64,000 bases of DNA from JANQRX01 sp963663975 (lineage in GTDB: Bacteria > Pseudomonadota > Alphaproteobacteria > Rhizobiales > Kaistiaceae). A program made the translations under genes and the position numbers. Positions 28,501-36,637 of the stretch are shown here, in pieces. The notes beneath the pieces are model-generated. The model searched no databases. It saw nothing but the letters and a program-made list of their open reading frames with translations, and was not told the origin of the DNA. The DNA lies in the NCBI GenBank assembly GCA_963663975.2, contig CAXXRA010000006.1:445909-509908 (forward strand), read 5' to 3'. Position 1 is the stretch's first letter. Every line of letters begins with the position of its first letter.

Positions 28501-30961
28501 CGAGGGCCAGGCGCGCTACCTCAACCCGAGCGCGGCCCGACCGGTCATCCGGGAGTCGGATGTGGGGCAGGCTTTCACGGAGGATTCGCTCCGCATCACG
28601 CTCACCGACATGCTCGACGCCGACGCCCTCGACTTCGGCAGTACCGACGAGGTCTTCGATATCGCGGCCGGCACGGTCCGGCTCAAGAACATCAGCCTTC
28701 GGGCGGACAAGATGGACGCCAGGGGCAGTGCGGTTCTCGACTTCAATACGATGAGGATGGACAGCGACTGGACACTTTCCTTCGACCCTGGCGACACCAA
28801 GGTCGAAGGCACCATCCCGAAGCTAGGGCTTGTTTTTCGCGGTCCGATCGCGGCGCCGGAGCGGTTTGTCGACGTGCTGCCGTTCGATTCCTATCTCAAT
28901 ATGCGGCTTGAGGCTCGGATGCTTGAGATCATCGAGTTGGAAGAGGCGGCCCGGCTCGAGGCGGGACGATTGCGCCGGCTGGTGCGGAAATTCGAAGAAG
29001 ATGCCGTGCGCCGGGAGATCGCACGGATCGAGGCCGAGGAAGCCGAGAAAAGCAGAATGGAATCGGCGTTGGCCTCCCTGGCCGCGCTCGACACCCTGCA
29101 CACCGAGAGTACCGCCGCCGCAATCCGCAAGCGCGAACGCGATGTCCTGACCGCGGCCGACAGGGCAGAGCAAGCGGCGGCGCTCGCCCGCGCCTGGGCC
29201 GAGGAACGGCTTGAAGTTACGCAGGCTGCCCGTCAAGCCGCCGACGCTGCCGCCGCGACGTTGAGAATTTCCGTCGAGGAGACCCATGCGGTCATTGCCG
29301 CGGCCGAAGAGGCGGCCAACGAGGCGGCGCGGACAGGCGCCGTCTACGCCCAGGCGGAGCAAGAACTTGTCGATGCAAGCGAACGGTTCGGGCGCGCCGA
29401 AACAGAGCTCACGGCCGCCCGGACAAGGGAAACCGAAACGACCGATGTCGCGGCCGGTGCGGCGCGCCGGCTGGAGCTGGAATCGACCTCAAGCGAGAAG
29501 GCCGATGCACTTGCAGCGGCGGTCGCCGAGACGGTGGCCGAGGCGCGTGTCGCGGCCGAACAGGCGAGCGCTTTCCTGTCGGGTATCGAAGAGGAGCTCG
29601 ACGGGGCTGCCACGACCCTGGCCGATGCCGACCGCAACTGGAGTGGAGCCGAGGCCGGTTACACGACCGCGGCGGCCGCGCTAGGTGCGGCGGTCGACGC
29701 CGATATCGCCGCGGCGTGGGCGGTGATCGAAACAACCGACGGGCTGGCCCGCGCCGAAATTGCCGCGACCAGCGCCGGCCAGCGGGCGACGGCCGACAGG
29801 GCGCTGCGGCAACAGGCGATCGAGACCTTGCAGACACTACAGGCGGCACTTGAGGAGGCCGAGGAGAGGGCCATTCGGTCCGCAGGGGCGATCGATCTCG
29901 CCATCCAATTGGGCGCCCAGATGACCGATCCGGTTGATGTCACGGACGCCAACCGCCAGCTTGCCGCCACACTCGAAACCGAGGCACGCAGGCAGGCGGC
30001 GGAAGCGGCAACGGCGGCCGAAACCGCCGGCCGGGCCCACGCACAGGCGCAGTCGGTCCTGGATGCCGCTGCCGCCAGCGCCGCAGAATCGATCGAACAG
30101 GCGGCCGCGCGGGACAACGAGCGTCGCGGTGCGGTTGCCGCGCTGGCCAATGCCCAGGCCGCGGCCCGCTTGGCCGCTGCGGCGCGCGGGCCGGCGGAGC
30201 AGGCGGCGGTTTCACTGGCCGGCGAACACGACGCGGCCGCCGCCGTGCTTGCGGATGCGCGGGCGGCAGCCTCGGACGCCCGGCAACGCCGAGATGACAG
30301 CCAGCACTTGGTCCGTGAGCTTGCCAGCCGGCTCGCTGGTCTACTGGGCGAGGCGCAGGCCGCAAACGCCGACCGGGAGACAACCGCCAAAAATGCGGTG
30401 CTTGCCTCGGATGCGGCGCGTGCGGCCGCGGACACGGCGGAGGGCGCGATCTCGGTCAGATCGACGGCCGAGGATGAAGGCGCATCGGCAGCCGAAGCGC
30501 TGGCCAGGTCGGAGTCGGCCTTCGCTGTCGCCGAAGAGGAATTCACCTCGGCGCGCGAAATTCACGATGGCGCGCGGGACCTTGTCATGACAACCACGGC
30601 GGCGCGGGACGCGGCCCAGGACAGCGCTGTTGCCAGCGACAGCGAGGCTGCCGTCGCGGAGGTGTCGGCCACCGAGGCCGGTGCGGCGGCCGAAGCGCTT
30701 TCGGCCACGGCGGAGCGCGCGCGCGAATTAGCCGAACGGGTATCGGGCGGCCTGGGACCGTTTGACGAGCCGGCGACCTATCCTGACTTTCAGGATGATG
30801 CCGGGGATACACGGACCGATGCCGTCGGCGGCGCAAAGGACGCCGCGTTGACGACACTGACCGGCTCTCCGGTTCAATCGGCTGAAATCGCCCCGCCGGC
30901 ACCGCGGCTGCGGCCGGATCAACCGCTGAGCATCACCCCGACGGTCGATCCGAGTCCCTAG
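25535..30961 (+). CDS. AsmA-family protein with a long alanine-rich coiled-coil tail, probable CTG start
   Basis: A giant envelope protein of about 1808 residues. The first ATG/GTG/TTG codon in frame (GTG 25598) would cut through a membrane segment, whereas CTG at 25535 lies five bases after the strong site AAGGAGGT. It gives SRLYLILGGGLVVALFAAL, an inner-membrane anchor, followed by VPWFVDWNNFRDSFEAEAS as in AsmA/TamB-like proteins. Residues up to about 1100 form AsmA-type beta-rich repeats. From about 1110 to 1735 there is a charged, Ala/Glu-rich coiled coil, then a disordered Pro-rich tail. AsmA-like proteins are thought to carry phospholipids to the outer membrane. The coiled-coil fusion is unusual. 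Confidence 0.85.
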   Translation: MSRLYLILGGGLVVALFAALVVPWFVDWNNFRDSFEAEASQILGHTVVVNGGADATILPAPSLTFTDVVVSDADGNPMAKVERFEVTIELMPLLQGEIRVISMKLQRPEVTVRVAASGQINWLERGPEALPLDADRVILETVAIEDGALTYVDARSGAQRTFSGVMATVSARSLSGPWKVDDASYVDDGQRVQFSLATGRRLADGSIRVTADVQPPQWPVDLSADGKVGHDPVEGLFYEGTFAVREVNTRAQQGIVTPGWRSEGAFRLNGERLVIDRAIWSTGPPDRPLSLAGALSVDFGETPTFSASIEANQIDLDRTLGAGPSEPLKVPVAVERMVAWLKQVPPPAFHGRVAFNVPVIVMGGSIIQDLGFAASIDGEGLQISDLRARLPGQARLELSGRLRVAERVGFQGDVRLVVLQPATFAGWWRGRTGSEDVTGRLLSAFDLSGRADLRPGRISIDHMRTRIGSAEITGSFEWGEQAGGRRVLGADLDADRIDFVQLKALAEMLAGRDLDDAAILADDYQIRISADEFATEDLVVRDVVVDAAYTGDVLTVIQLAIGDIGGASYRVTSGQIKGATTSSPSGVLEGLLQADSLDGLTRLANRLAPDSLVAKWLTASGADLVPAVITTEITAPPEIGASGMRFTMGGVAGATTLAISVDANVDPEKWREEEIRVDLILDSPDSTALLNQLGIDTADLAVDPGGHIEIQGRGRPAEGIRTTIIAEIAGVIGNVSGSFRVDEDGTPAFSGTIGVSSDDIDPAVALLGLAAPGAALGTSLEAEDVAIEVHRGRVALLWQNAVLADRQVSGDVEWLVDPVRGWQLDGALSVSEIDLDWLTALGLGFAPVPTGNADAPWSRTPFASPAFGPIIGALAVESDHFYVSDQVDLVNSRFDVRLAPQRLAIDLTHGEVAGGQGSAKLAIHNVGGNARVAGSFDLRGAALDSFIWHRGDRAIATGTFDLQANFEATGRSPAGLVSSLTGGGAISIREGQARYLNPSAARPVIRESDVGQAFTEDSLRITLTDMLDADALDFGSTDEVFDIAAGTVRLKNISLRADKMDARGSAVLDFNTMRMDSDWTLSFDPGDTKVEGTIPKLGLVFRGPIAAPERFVDVLPFDSYLNMRLEARMLEIIELEEAARLEAGRLRRLVRKFEEDAVRREIARIEAEEAEKSRMESALASLAALDTLHTESTAAAIRKRERDVLTAADRAEQAAALARAWAEERLEVTQAARQAADAAAATLRISVEETHAVIAAAEEAANEAARTGAVYAQAEQELVDASERFGRAETELTAARTRETETTDVAAGAARRLELESTSSEKADALAAAVAETVAEARVAAEQASAFLSGIEEELDGAATTLADADRNWSGAEAGYTTAAAALGAAVDADIAAAWAVIETTDGLARAEIAATSAGQRATADRALRQQAIETLQTLQAALEEAEERAIRSAGAIDLAIQLGAQMTDPVDVTDANRQLAATLETEARRQAAEAATAAETAGRAHAQAQSVLDAAAASAAESIEQAAARDNERRGAVAALANAQAAARLAAAARGPAEQAAVSLAGEHDAAAAVLADARAAASDARQRRDDSQHLVRELASRLAGLLGEAQAANADRETTAKNAVLASDAARAAADTAEGAISVRSTAEDEGASAAEALARSESAFAVAEEEFTSAREIHDGARDLVMTTTAARDAAQDSAVASDSEAAVAEVSATEAGAAAEALSATAERARELAERVSGGLGPFDEPATYPDFQDDAGDTRTDAVGGAKDAALTTLTGSPVQSAEIAPPAPRLRPDQPLSITPTVDPSP

Positions 30962-31193
30962 AGTTGGTCGAAAGAGGTCCGGAGCCGCGACCGCTGCGAT
31001 ACCAGTCAAGCACGAACAGGCGGATTGCGGAGGATAGGTTTGAATCGGGCGTACGATTGCGGTCGATGACCTCGATCAGCGCCGCCCGGCTGCAGTTCAT
31101 GGTCACGGCAATATCGCCGACTGCCTGCCAAAAGGGCTGTTCGAGCGAAATACTGGTCCGATGACCGGCGATTGTGGTCGAATGTTTGGCCAC
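30933..31193 (-). CDS. Ribbon-helix-helix domain protein
   Basis: An 86-residue protein with the pattern HRTSISLEQPFWQAVGDIA, then CSRAALIEVIDRNR and NLSSAIRLFVLDWYR. This is the small ribbon-helix-helix family common downstream of fumC in alphaproteobacteria. It may bind DNA as a dimer, but no target is known. Its 3' end overlaps the end of the AsmA-like gene by 29 bases on the opposite strand. It probably follows fumC in one transcript. Confidence 0.8.
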   Translation of the reverse strand: MAKHSTTIAGHRTSISLEQPFWQAVGDIAVTMNCSRAALIEVIDRNRTPDSNLSSAIRLFVLDWYRSGRGSGPLSTNSRDSDRPSG

Positions 31194-31226
31194 CGGCTGC
31201 TGCTCCCAAGGCGATATCCGAGGCGA

Positions 31227-32633
31227 TCAGGTCTTGGGCCCGATCATGTCTTCCGGCCTGACGATCTGGTCGAATTCGTCCGCGGTCACATATCCCAGAC
31301 GAACCGCCTCCTGCTTGAGCGTGGTTCCGTTGTGGTGCGCCGTCTTGGCGATTTCGGCCGCCCGGTCATAGCCGATCTTGGGCGCAAGCGCCGTGACCAG
31401 CATGAGCGAGCGCTCCATCAATGCCTGGATATGGTCTTCGTTGGCCTCGATGCCGACGACGCAGCGTTCAGCAAAACTGGCCGCGGCATCGGCCAGCAGC
31501 CGGATTGACTGCAGTAAATTGTAGGCCATGACCGGATTGAACACGTTGAGTTCGAAATGCCCCTGGCTACCGGCAAACGTGATCGCCCCCTGGTTGCCGA
31601 AAACCTGGACGCAGACCTGCGTCAGCGCCTCACACTGGGTTGGATTGACCTTGCCCGGCATGATCGAAGAGCCGGGCTCGTTCTCGGGGAGCGAAATCTC
31701 ACCCAGTCCCGAACGCGGGCCCGAGCCGAGAAACCTGATGTCGTTGGCGATCTTGAACAGGCTGGCGGCGACGGTGTTGAGTGCGCCGTGGGTAAAGACC
31801 ATCGCATCATGGGCCGCCAGCGCCTCAAACTTGTTGGGCGCGGTGGTGAACTTCATCCCGGTGATGGCGGCGATGCGGTCGGCGACGCGCTCGGCGAATT
31901 CGGCCGGCGCATTGAGGCCGGTGCCCACGGCGGTGCCGCCCTGAGCAAGTTGCATCAGCGCCGGCATGGTCTGTGTAACGCGCTCGATGCCGTTGTCGAG
32001 CTGAGCGGTATAGCCCGAGAACTCCTGCCCGAGCGTCAGAGGCGTGGCGTCCTGGGTGTGGGTCCGGCCGATCTTGATGAGGCCCGCCCATTGCTGCGCC
32101 TTGTCGTTGAGCGCGTTGCGCAATTGTTGCAATCCAGGCAGCAGGCGGTGCTCGATCTCTTCGGCCGAGGCGATGTACATCGCGGTCGGGAAGGTATCGT
32201 TCGACGACTGGCTCATATTGCAGTGATCGTTGGGATGGACCGGCGTCTTCGATCCCAATTCACCGCCGAGGATCTCGATCGCCCGGTTGGCGATGACCTC
32301 GTTGGCGTTCATGTTCGACTGGGTGCCCGATCCGGTCTGCCACACCACCAGGGGAAAATGATCGTCCAGCTTGCCTTCGGCGACCTCCTGGGCGGCCGCG
32401 ATGATCGCCGCGCCGATCGACCGGTCGAGCTGGCCGAGGTCCATATTTACCTCCGCCGCGGCGCGTTTGATGATGCCGAGGCCGCGGATCACCGGGGCCG
32501 GCTGTCGCTCCCAGCCGATTGGGAAGTTGCCGAGCGAGCGTTGCGATTGGGCGCCCCAATAACGGTCCGCTGGAACCTCGACGGGACCGAACGTGTCGGT
32601 CTCGGTACGGGTCGCTGCCGGCTCGCGGCGCAT
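31227..32633 (-). CDS. fumC: Class II fumarate hydratase FumC
   Basis: Converts fumarate to malate in the TCA cycle, as a cytoplasmic iron-independent tetramer. Of its 468 residues, the N-terminal DTFGPVEVPADRYWGAQ is followed by the substrate residues in GSGTQSNMNANEVIANRA and HPNDHCNMSQSSNDTFPTA. The fumarase/aspartase signature is GSSIMPGKVNPTQ. The ATG at 32633 gives the family length. A longer in-frame reading enters the sspB tail. It sits 13 bases after the sspB stop, so the genes are likely cotranscribed. Confidence 0.96.
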   Translation of the reverse strand: MRREPAATRTETDTFGPVEVPADRYWGAQSQRSLGNFPIGWERQPAPVIRGLGIIKRAAAEVNMDLGQLDRSIGAAIIAAAQEVAEGKLDDHFPLVVWQTGSGTQSNMNANEVIANRAIEILGGELGSKTPVHPNDHCNMSQSSNDTFPTAMYIASAEEIEHRLLPGLQQLRNALNDKAQQWAGLIKIGRTHTQDATPLTLGQEFSGYTAQLDNGIERVTQTMPALMQLAQGGTAVGTGLNAPAEFAERVADRIAAITGMKFTTAPNKFEALAAHDAMVFTHGALNTVAASLFKIANDIRFLGSGPRSGLGEISLPENEPGSSIMPGKVNPTQCEALTQVCVQVFGNQGAITFAGSQGHFELNVFNPVMAYNLLQSIRLLADAAASFAERCVVGIEANEDHIQALMERSLMLVTALAPKIGYDRAAEIAKTAHHNGTTLKQEAVRLGYVTADEFDQIVRPEDMIGPKT

Positions 32634-32646
32634 CCTTGGAGCGGTC

Positions 32647-33312
32647 TTACTTCTTGCGGAAGGCGTCAAGGCTGACAACCTCCGCCTCGCGGACATCTTC
32701 GTCCTCGTCGCCGTCGCCATCCACCGGCTGGCCATCCGCGCGGCCCGTATCCGGTTCCGGCCGGGCCTGGGTCTGGCCCTCGACGGCGGTGGGCTTGGCG
32801 GGCGCGGGCGCGGGCGCGGGCGCGACATCAGCATCGCCGTCTTGGGCGGCGGCCGGAGCGGGCGCGACATCAGCATCGCCGTCTTGGGCGGCGGCCGGAG
32901 CGGGCGCTACGCCACTCCCGGCGGGCTCGGCCGGGGCCTGCTGCTGGCCTTCGCCGTCGGCCTTCTGGAACTGCAATCCAAACTTAACCGATGGATCAAG
33001 AAAGCCTTTTAAAGCATTGAATGGAACCAATAATCTCTCAGACGTCCCGTCGAAAGAGAGTTCGATTTCAAAGGAATGCTCGCTCACCTTGAGATCCCAG
33101 AACTGGTGCTGGATGACAATTGTTATCTCCTCCGGATATTGCGCCAGGAGGCGACTTGAAATCCGCACGCCGGGCGCGGTGGTGTCGAAGCTGACATAGA
33201 AATGATGCTCGCCGGGCAGGCCGGTTTTTGCCGCTTCGGCCAGAACCTTGCGGACCACGCCGCGCAGCGCGTCCTGCGTGAGAATGTCGTATCGAATGAA
33301 ATCTTCAGCCAT
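32647..33312 (-). CDS. sspB: SspB-type ClpXP adaptor protein
   Basis: An adaptor that binds ssrA-tagged proteins and hands them to ClpXP. The N-terminal substrate-binding domain covers about residues 1-115 (IRYDILTQDALRGVVRKVLA, GEHHFYVSFDTTAPGVRIS, ITIVIQHQFWDLKV). A long flexible Ala/Pro/Asp linker follows. It contains a duplicated 14-residue unit (APAPAAAQDGDADV). The extreme C-terminus (EAEVVSLDAFRKK) fits the ClpX-binding peptide. It lies directly downstream of ssrA on the same strand. Confidence 0.93.
   Translation of the reverse strand: MAEDFIRYDILTQDALRGVVRKVLAEAAKTGLPGEHHFYVSFDTTAPGVRISSRLLAQYPEEITIVIQHQFWDLKVSEHSFEIELSFDGTSERLLVPFNALKGFLDPSVKFGLQFQKADGEGQQQAPAEPAGSGVAPAPAAAQDGDADVAPAPAAAQDGDADVAPAPAPAPAKPTAVEGQTQARPEPDTGRADGQPVDGDGDEDEDVREAEVVSLDAFRKK
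32821..32904. repeat. Tandem 42-base repeat in the sspB linker
   Basis: Two consecutive identical 42-base units (32821-32862 and 32863-32904) starting CGCGACATCAGCATCGCCGT. They keep the sspB frame and encode two copies of the 14-residue linker unit. A partial third unit flanks them. Confidence 0.95.
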
Positions 33313-33354
33313 GACCCCAACGTCAGATCGAGGCCCAAACGGCCTGCAGTTTTG

Positions 33355-33670
33355 AGTGGAGGCTTCTGTTGCCAGGTGCCTCCGAACCCCGCCTTACGGA
33401 GCGAACCGCAAGGGCTTCAGATGAGGTTGCATCGCCGCATTACGCAGCGAGGCGAGCCTCCGCATAGTTGTCGTTAGCAACTATAAATCGGCCCGATAAC
33501 GGCGGTACCATGCCGAGCGAAAACACACCCTTTACGCCCTCGTCGATCCTGTTTCGCCCCCATGAAAACCCGCAGGCCGGCTCGCGCGGCAGGCGGGTTT
33601 TGGTGGAGGCGCCGGGTACTGCCCCCGGGTCCGCAAGGTTTATTACGATGGCCGTTTATCGCCATAGCCG
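33355..33670 (-). ncRNA. ssrA: Two-piece (circularly permuted) transfer-messenger RNA
   Basis: Read on the minus strand. The acceptor piece ends in GTACCCGGCGCCTCCACCA at 33601. A 39-base excised loop (33562-33600) contains a GC hairpin (AAACCCGC/GCGGGTTT). The coding piece then begins GGGGGCGAAACAGGATCGAC at 33561. GGGGGCG pairs with CGCCUCC to form the acceptor stem. The tag reading frame at 33440-33478 encodes ANDNYAEARLAA and a TAA stop. The coding piece ends near a GGAGGC/GCCTCC hairpin at about 33358. This permuted form is characteristic of alphaproteobacteria. The 5' end of the acceptor piece is approximate. Confidence 0.93.
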
Positions 33671-33689
33671 GTTCGCACCGGCATCCCAA

Positions 33690-33717
33690 ATATAAGGATT
33701 CGTGTCGGTTTTGAAAA
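33690..33717 (-). promoter_or_regulatory. Probable sigma-70 promoter of ssrA
   Basis: On the minus strand a TTTTCA -35 box (33712-33717) and a TTATAT -10 box (33690-33695) are separated by 16 bases. A transcript would start near 33683, just before the acceptor piece of ssrA. The match is moderate. No other gene lies between here and the start of the MFS gene at 33928. Confidence 0.5.
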
Positions 33718-33927
33718 GGCGCGACAATCAATTTCGGTTACCGGCCAGCGCTTTGGGCGGCCCGGTTCGGCCGGTTGGTCTTTTTCCGCTGTGGAACAGC
33801 GGCCATCGGACGGTGTCGCCAGGCGCCAGACCCATGCCGGCGTTGCGGCCCGATCGGGCGCGCGATAGGCTGGCGCAAAACCAAGGACGCCTGCGTCAGC
33901 CGCGCCCCCTTCCGGAAAGTCCATCCC

Positions 33928-35124
33928 ATGCCCATCAGTTTCGTTCGCGCCGCGATCGTGCTCGGTCTTCTGTCGACGGTCGGGCCGATCGCCATCGACA
34001 TGTATCTGCCGGCGCTGCCGGCGATGACAACCGACCTGGCAGCGACGTCGGCCAGCACGCAGTTGAGCCTGATGGCGTATTTCGTCGCCGTGGCGGCATT
34101 TCAGCCGCTGTATGGTCCCGTTTCCGACATGATCGGTCGGCGGCGGCCACTGTTCTTTGGCCTCCTTCTCTATGTGGCGGCCGGAGTAGGAGCCGCGTTT
34201 GCGCCCAGTATCGATGTGCTGGTCGCCCTTCGCTTCGTGCAGGGCGTCGGCGGCTGCGCCTGCATGGTCATCCCCAGGGCAGTGGTGCGTGATCTCTACA
34301 CCGGTGTGACGGCGGCGCGGCTGATGGCGCTGATCCTGCTCGTCTTCGGTGTCGGGCCGATCCTGGCACCGTTCTTCGGCAGCCTCATCGCCGAGGCCCT
34401 CGGCTGGCGGGCGATCTTCGCTGTGATGTCGGTCATCGGCGTGGCCGCGCTGATCCTGCTGACCGTCGCCTTGCCCGAGACCCGTACGGCGGACAAACGC
34501 CTGTCGTCGAACGTGAAAACCGCGATGGCGGGATACGCCGAACTCGTGCGTGATCCGCATTTCCTCGGCGTCAGCCTGGTCGGCGGCTGCGCGCTGTCGG
34601 GGTTTTTCGCCTTCATCGCCGGTTCTTCGTTCGTCTACATCGGCCATTACGGAGTAAGCCCGACGACCTCCAGCATGCTGTTTTCGGTGAACGCGATCGG
34701 CTTCTTTTCGGTGGCCCAACTCAATGGGCGACTCGGCGCGGCGATCGGATTGCGCCGGATGGTGCGCGCTGCCGCGAGTTTCTTCTGGCTCATTTCGGTC
34801 GCCCTGCTGGCCTATTTCATGGCTGGTGGCGACAGTATCCAGGTTCTTGTCGTCGGCCTGTTCCTGGCGTTCGCCTCACTGGGACTGATCATTCCGGCGG
34901 CCACGGTGCTGGCCCTGGAGAATTATGGTCCAACGGCGGGGACGGCATCCTCGCTGCTGGGGACGATCCAGTTCGGATCGGGGGCAGTGGCGGTCGCCCT
35001 GGTCAGCGCCGGCACCCAGGGCTCGATCGTGCACATGGTGGGCACGATTGCGGTCTTCGCCACCATTGCGATGGTCACCTCGATGACGGTGCTCCGCGGC
35101 GGACAAAGCCTGCCGGCGGAGTGA
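33928..35124 (+). CDS. Bcr/CflA-family MFS multidrug exporter
   Basis: A twelve-helix inner-membrane antiporter of the DHA1 group. Of its 398 residues, the N-terminal PIAIDMYLPALPAMTTDL is the hallmark of Bcr/CflA proteins. The MFS motif A is seen in GPVSDMIGRRRPLFFGL, and motif C-like ILLVFGVGPILAPFFGS marks an exporter. The ATG at 33928 (MPISFVRAAIVLGLL) was chosen because the in-frame upstream reading is Arg/Pro-rich and non-native. Substrates are unknown. It is unlinked in function to thyA downstream. Confidence 0.92.
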   Translation: MPISFVRAAIVLGLLSTVGPIAIDMYLPALPAMTTDLAATSASTQLSLMAYFVAVAAFQPLYGPVSDMIGRRRPLFFGLLLYVAAGVGAAFAPSIDVLVALRFVQGVGGCACMVIPRAVVRDLYTGVTAARLMALILLVFGVGPILAPFFGSLIAEALGWRAIFAVMSVIGVAALILLTVALPETRTADKRLSSNVKTAMAGYAELVRDPHFLGVSLVGGCALSGFFAFIAGSSFVYIGHYGVSPTTSSMLFSVNAIGFFSVAQLNGRLGAAIGLRRMVRAAASFFWLISVALLAYFMAGGDSIQVLVVGLFLAFASLGLIIPAATVLALENYGPTAGTASSLLGTIQFGSGAVAVALVSAGTQGSIVHMVGTIAVFATIAMVTSMTVLRGGQSLPAE

Positions 35125-35173
35125 TCCCTTTGGTCGCTTTGGGTGTAAACTCCCTCGGCGCGGGAGATTCGGC

Positions 35174-35968
35174 GTGAGACAATATCTCGACCTTGTTGGT
35201 GACGTGCTGGACAATGGCGCAAGCAAGGGCGACCGGACGGGAACCGGCACGTTGTCGGTTTTCGGCCGCCAGATGCGCTTCGAGCTCGCCGACGGATTTC
35301 CGCTGGTGACGACCAAGAAGATTCACGTCAAATCGGTGATCCACGAACTGCTGTGGTTCATCGCCGGTGATACCAACATCGCCTATCTCAACCGCAATGG
35401 TGTACGCATCTGGGACGAATGGGCGGACGAGCGGGGCAGTCTGGGCCCGGTTTACGGCGCCCAATGGCGTTCGTGGGCGACCCCCGATGGCGGTCAGATT
35501 GACCAGCTTCGGCAGGTGGTTGAGGCGATCCGTTCCGATCCCGATTCACGCCGCCACATCGTCACGGCTTGGAACCCGGCCGACATCGACCGCATGGCAT
35601 TGCCGCCCTGTCATTGCCTGTTTCAGTTCCATGTCGCCGACGGCCGCCTGAACTGCCAGCTCTACCAACGTTCGGCCGATGTTTTCCTCGGACTGCCGTT
35701 CAACATCGCGTCCTATGCACTCCTGACGATGATGATGGCGCAGGTGTGCGGGCTTGAGCCGGGTGCGTTCGTTCACACGCTCGGCGATGCCCACCTCTAC
35801 CTCAACCACCTCGATCAGGCGCGCCTGCAGCTCACCAGAGCGCCGCGGCCTGTGCCCGCCCTGCGGCTCAATCCCGACATCAATTCACTGTTCGATTTCG
35901 TCTATGACGACATTACGCTGGAGGGATATCAGCCCCATGCCCGCATCAAGGCGGACGTGGCGGTGTGA
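35174..35968 (+). CDS. thyA: Thymidylate synthase ThyA
   Basis: Methylates dUMP to dTMP with methylene-tetrahydrofolate. Of its 264 residues, the E. coli-length enzyme has GDRTGTGTLSVFGRQMRF near the N-terminus and the catalytic Cys in ALPPCHCLFQFHV. The dUMP-binding QRSADVFLGLPFNIASYA follows. It starts with GTG at 35174. Its stop overlaps the GTG start of folA (GTGA), so the two folate enzymes are translationally coupled. DHFR recycles the dihydrofolate that ThyA produces. Confidence 0.97.
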   Translation: MRQYLDLVGDVLDNGASKGDRTGTGTLSVFGRQMRFELADGFPLVTTKKIHVKSVIHELLWFIAGDTNIAYLNRNGVRIWDEWADERGSLGPVYGAQWRSWATPDGGQIDQLRQVVEAIRSDPDSRRHIVTAWNPADIDRMALPPCHCLFQFHVADGRLNCQLYQRSADVFLGLPFNIASYALLTMMMAQVCGLEPGAFVHTLGDAHLYLNHLDQARLQLTRAPRPVPALRLNPDINSLFDFVYDDITLEGYQPHARIKADVAV

Positions 35969-36483
35969 GGAACGGTATTCGGGTTTCGCTGATTGCCGCG
36001 GTGGCGGATAACGGCGTCATTGGCGAAGGGCGGACGATACCGTGGCGCTTGTCCACCGACATGCGGCGACTCCGAAAGCTCACGCTCGGCAAACCGGTGG
36101 TGATGGGCCGCAAAACCTTCCAGACCCTGCCGGCTCCGCTCGACGGCCGGTTGAACGTCGTGGTGTCCGCTCGACGGGGATACCGCCCGGACGGGGCGGC
36201 AATCTACCCCTCGGTCGAGGCGGCGCTGGCGGCGGCGGTGGTGGCGGCCAAGGCGGAGGTAATGGTGATCGGCGGCGGTGAAATTTACGCCGCGACCATG
36301 GAACTGGCCGACAGGCTTTACGTGACCCATGTTGCGCTGCAGCCGGCGGGCGATGTTTTCTTTCCCGAGATCGATTCGGGCCTATGGAAGCGGACAAACG
36401 AGGATTATGTGCCGGCCGGCGAGAGCGACAGTGCGGCGTCGCGGTTTGTCGTCTATGATCGCGTGCGTCCCGCCACCGGTTGA
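35965..36483 (+). CDS. folA: Dihydrofolate reductase
   Basis: Reduces dihydrofolate with NADPH. Of its 172 residues, SLIAAVADNGVIGEGRTIPW holds the N-terminal strand and Met20-like loop. The catalytic acid corresponds to the Asp in RLSTDMRRL. The NADPH site is GKPVVMGRKTFQTLP, then VIGGGEIYAATM and the YVTHV strand. The start is GTG at 35965, overlapping the thyA stop. The arrangement thyA-folA is a standard operon. Confidence 0.96.
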   Translation: MRNGIRVSLIAAVADNGVIGEGRTIPWRLSTDMRRLRKLTLGKPVVMGRKTFQTLPAPLDGRLNVVVSARRGYRPDGAAIYPSVEAALAAAVVAAKAEVMVIGGGEIYAATMELADRLYVTHVALQPAGDVFFPEIDSGLWKRTNEDYVPAGESDSAASRFVVYDRVRPATG

Positions 36484-36544
36484 CAGGCTATGGCACCAGC
36501 CCCAATTGTCTGTACTATGATGGCGCGGCCGAGCATGGCGCCCG

Positions 36545-36573
36545 TTGAAAGGGCGGCACAAACTGCCTATAAC
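36545..36573 (+). promoter_or_regulatory. Probable sigma-70 promoter of hflKC
   Basis: TTGAAA at 36545-36550 and TATAAC at 36568-36573 are separated by exactly 17 bases, in the 154-base gap between folA and hflK. Transcription would begin about 55 bases before the hflK ATG. This is the best promoter match seen in the window. Confidence 0.6.
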
Positions 36574-36637
36574 CCGCGCCGAACTGAGACCGGCTGAAAT
36601 CCGGCCGGTGAGGTCTTAACTCTTCAAAGGAACAGTG

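Noticed and set aside
30961..30974. GAGTTGGTCGAAAG just after the AsmA-like gene, shared with the palindromic repeat arm
   Set aside because: Only 14 bases match, in an orientation without the CTAG end, so it may be chance.
33202..33731. Open frames of 75-91 codons on both strands between sspB and the MFS gene
   Set aside because: They cover the tmRNA sequence, whose acceptor stem, tag and CCA end explain the region.
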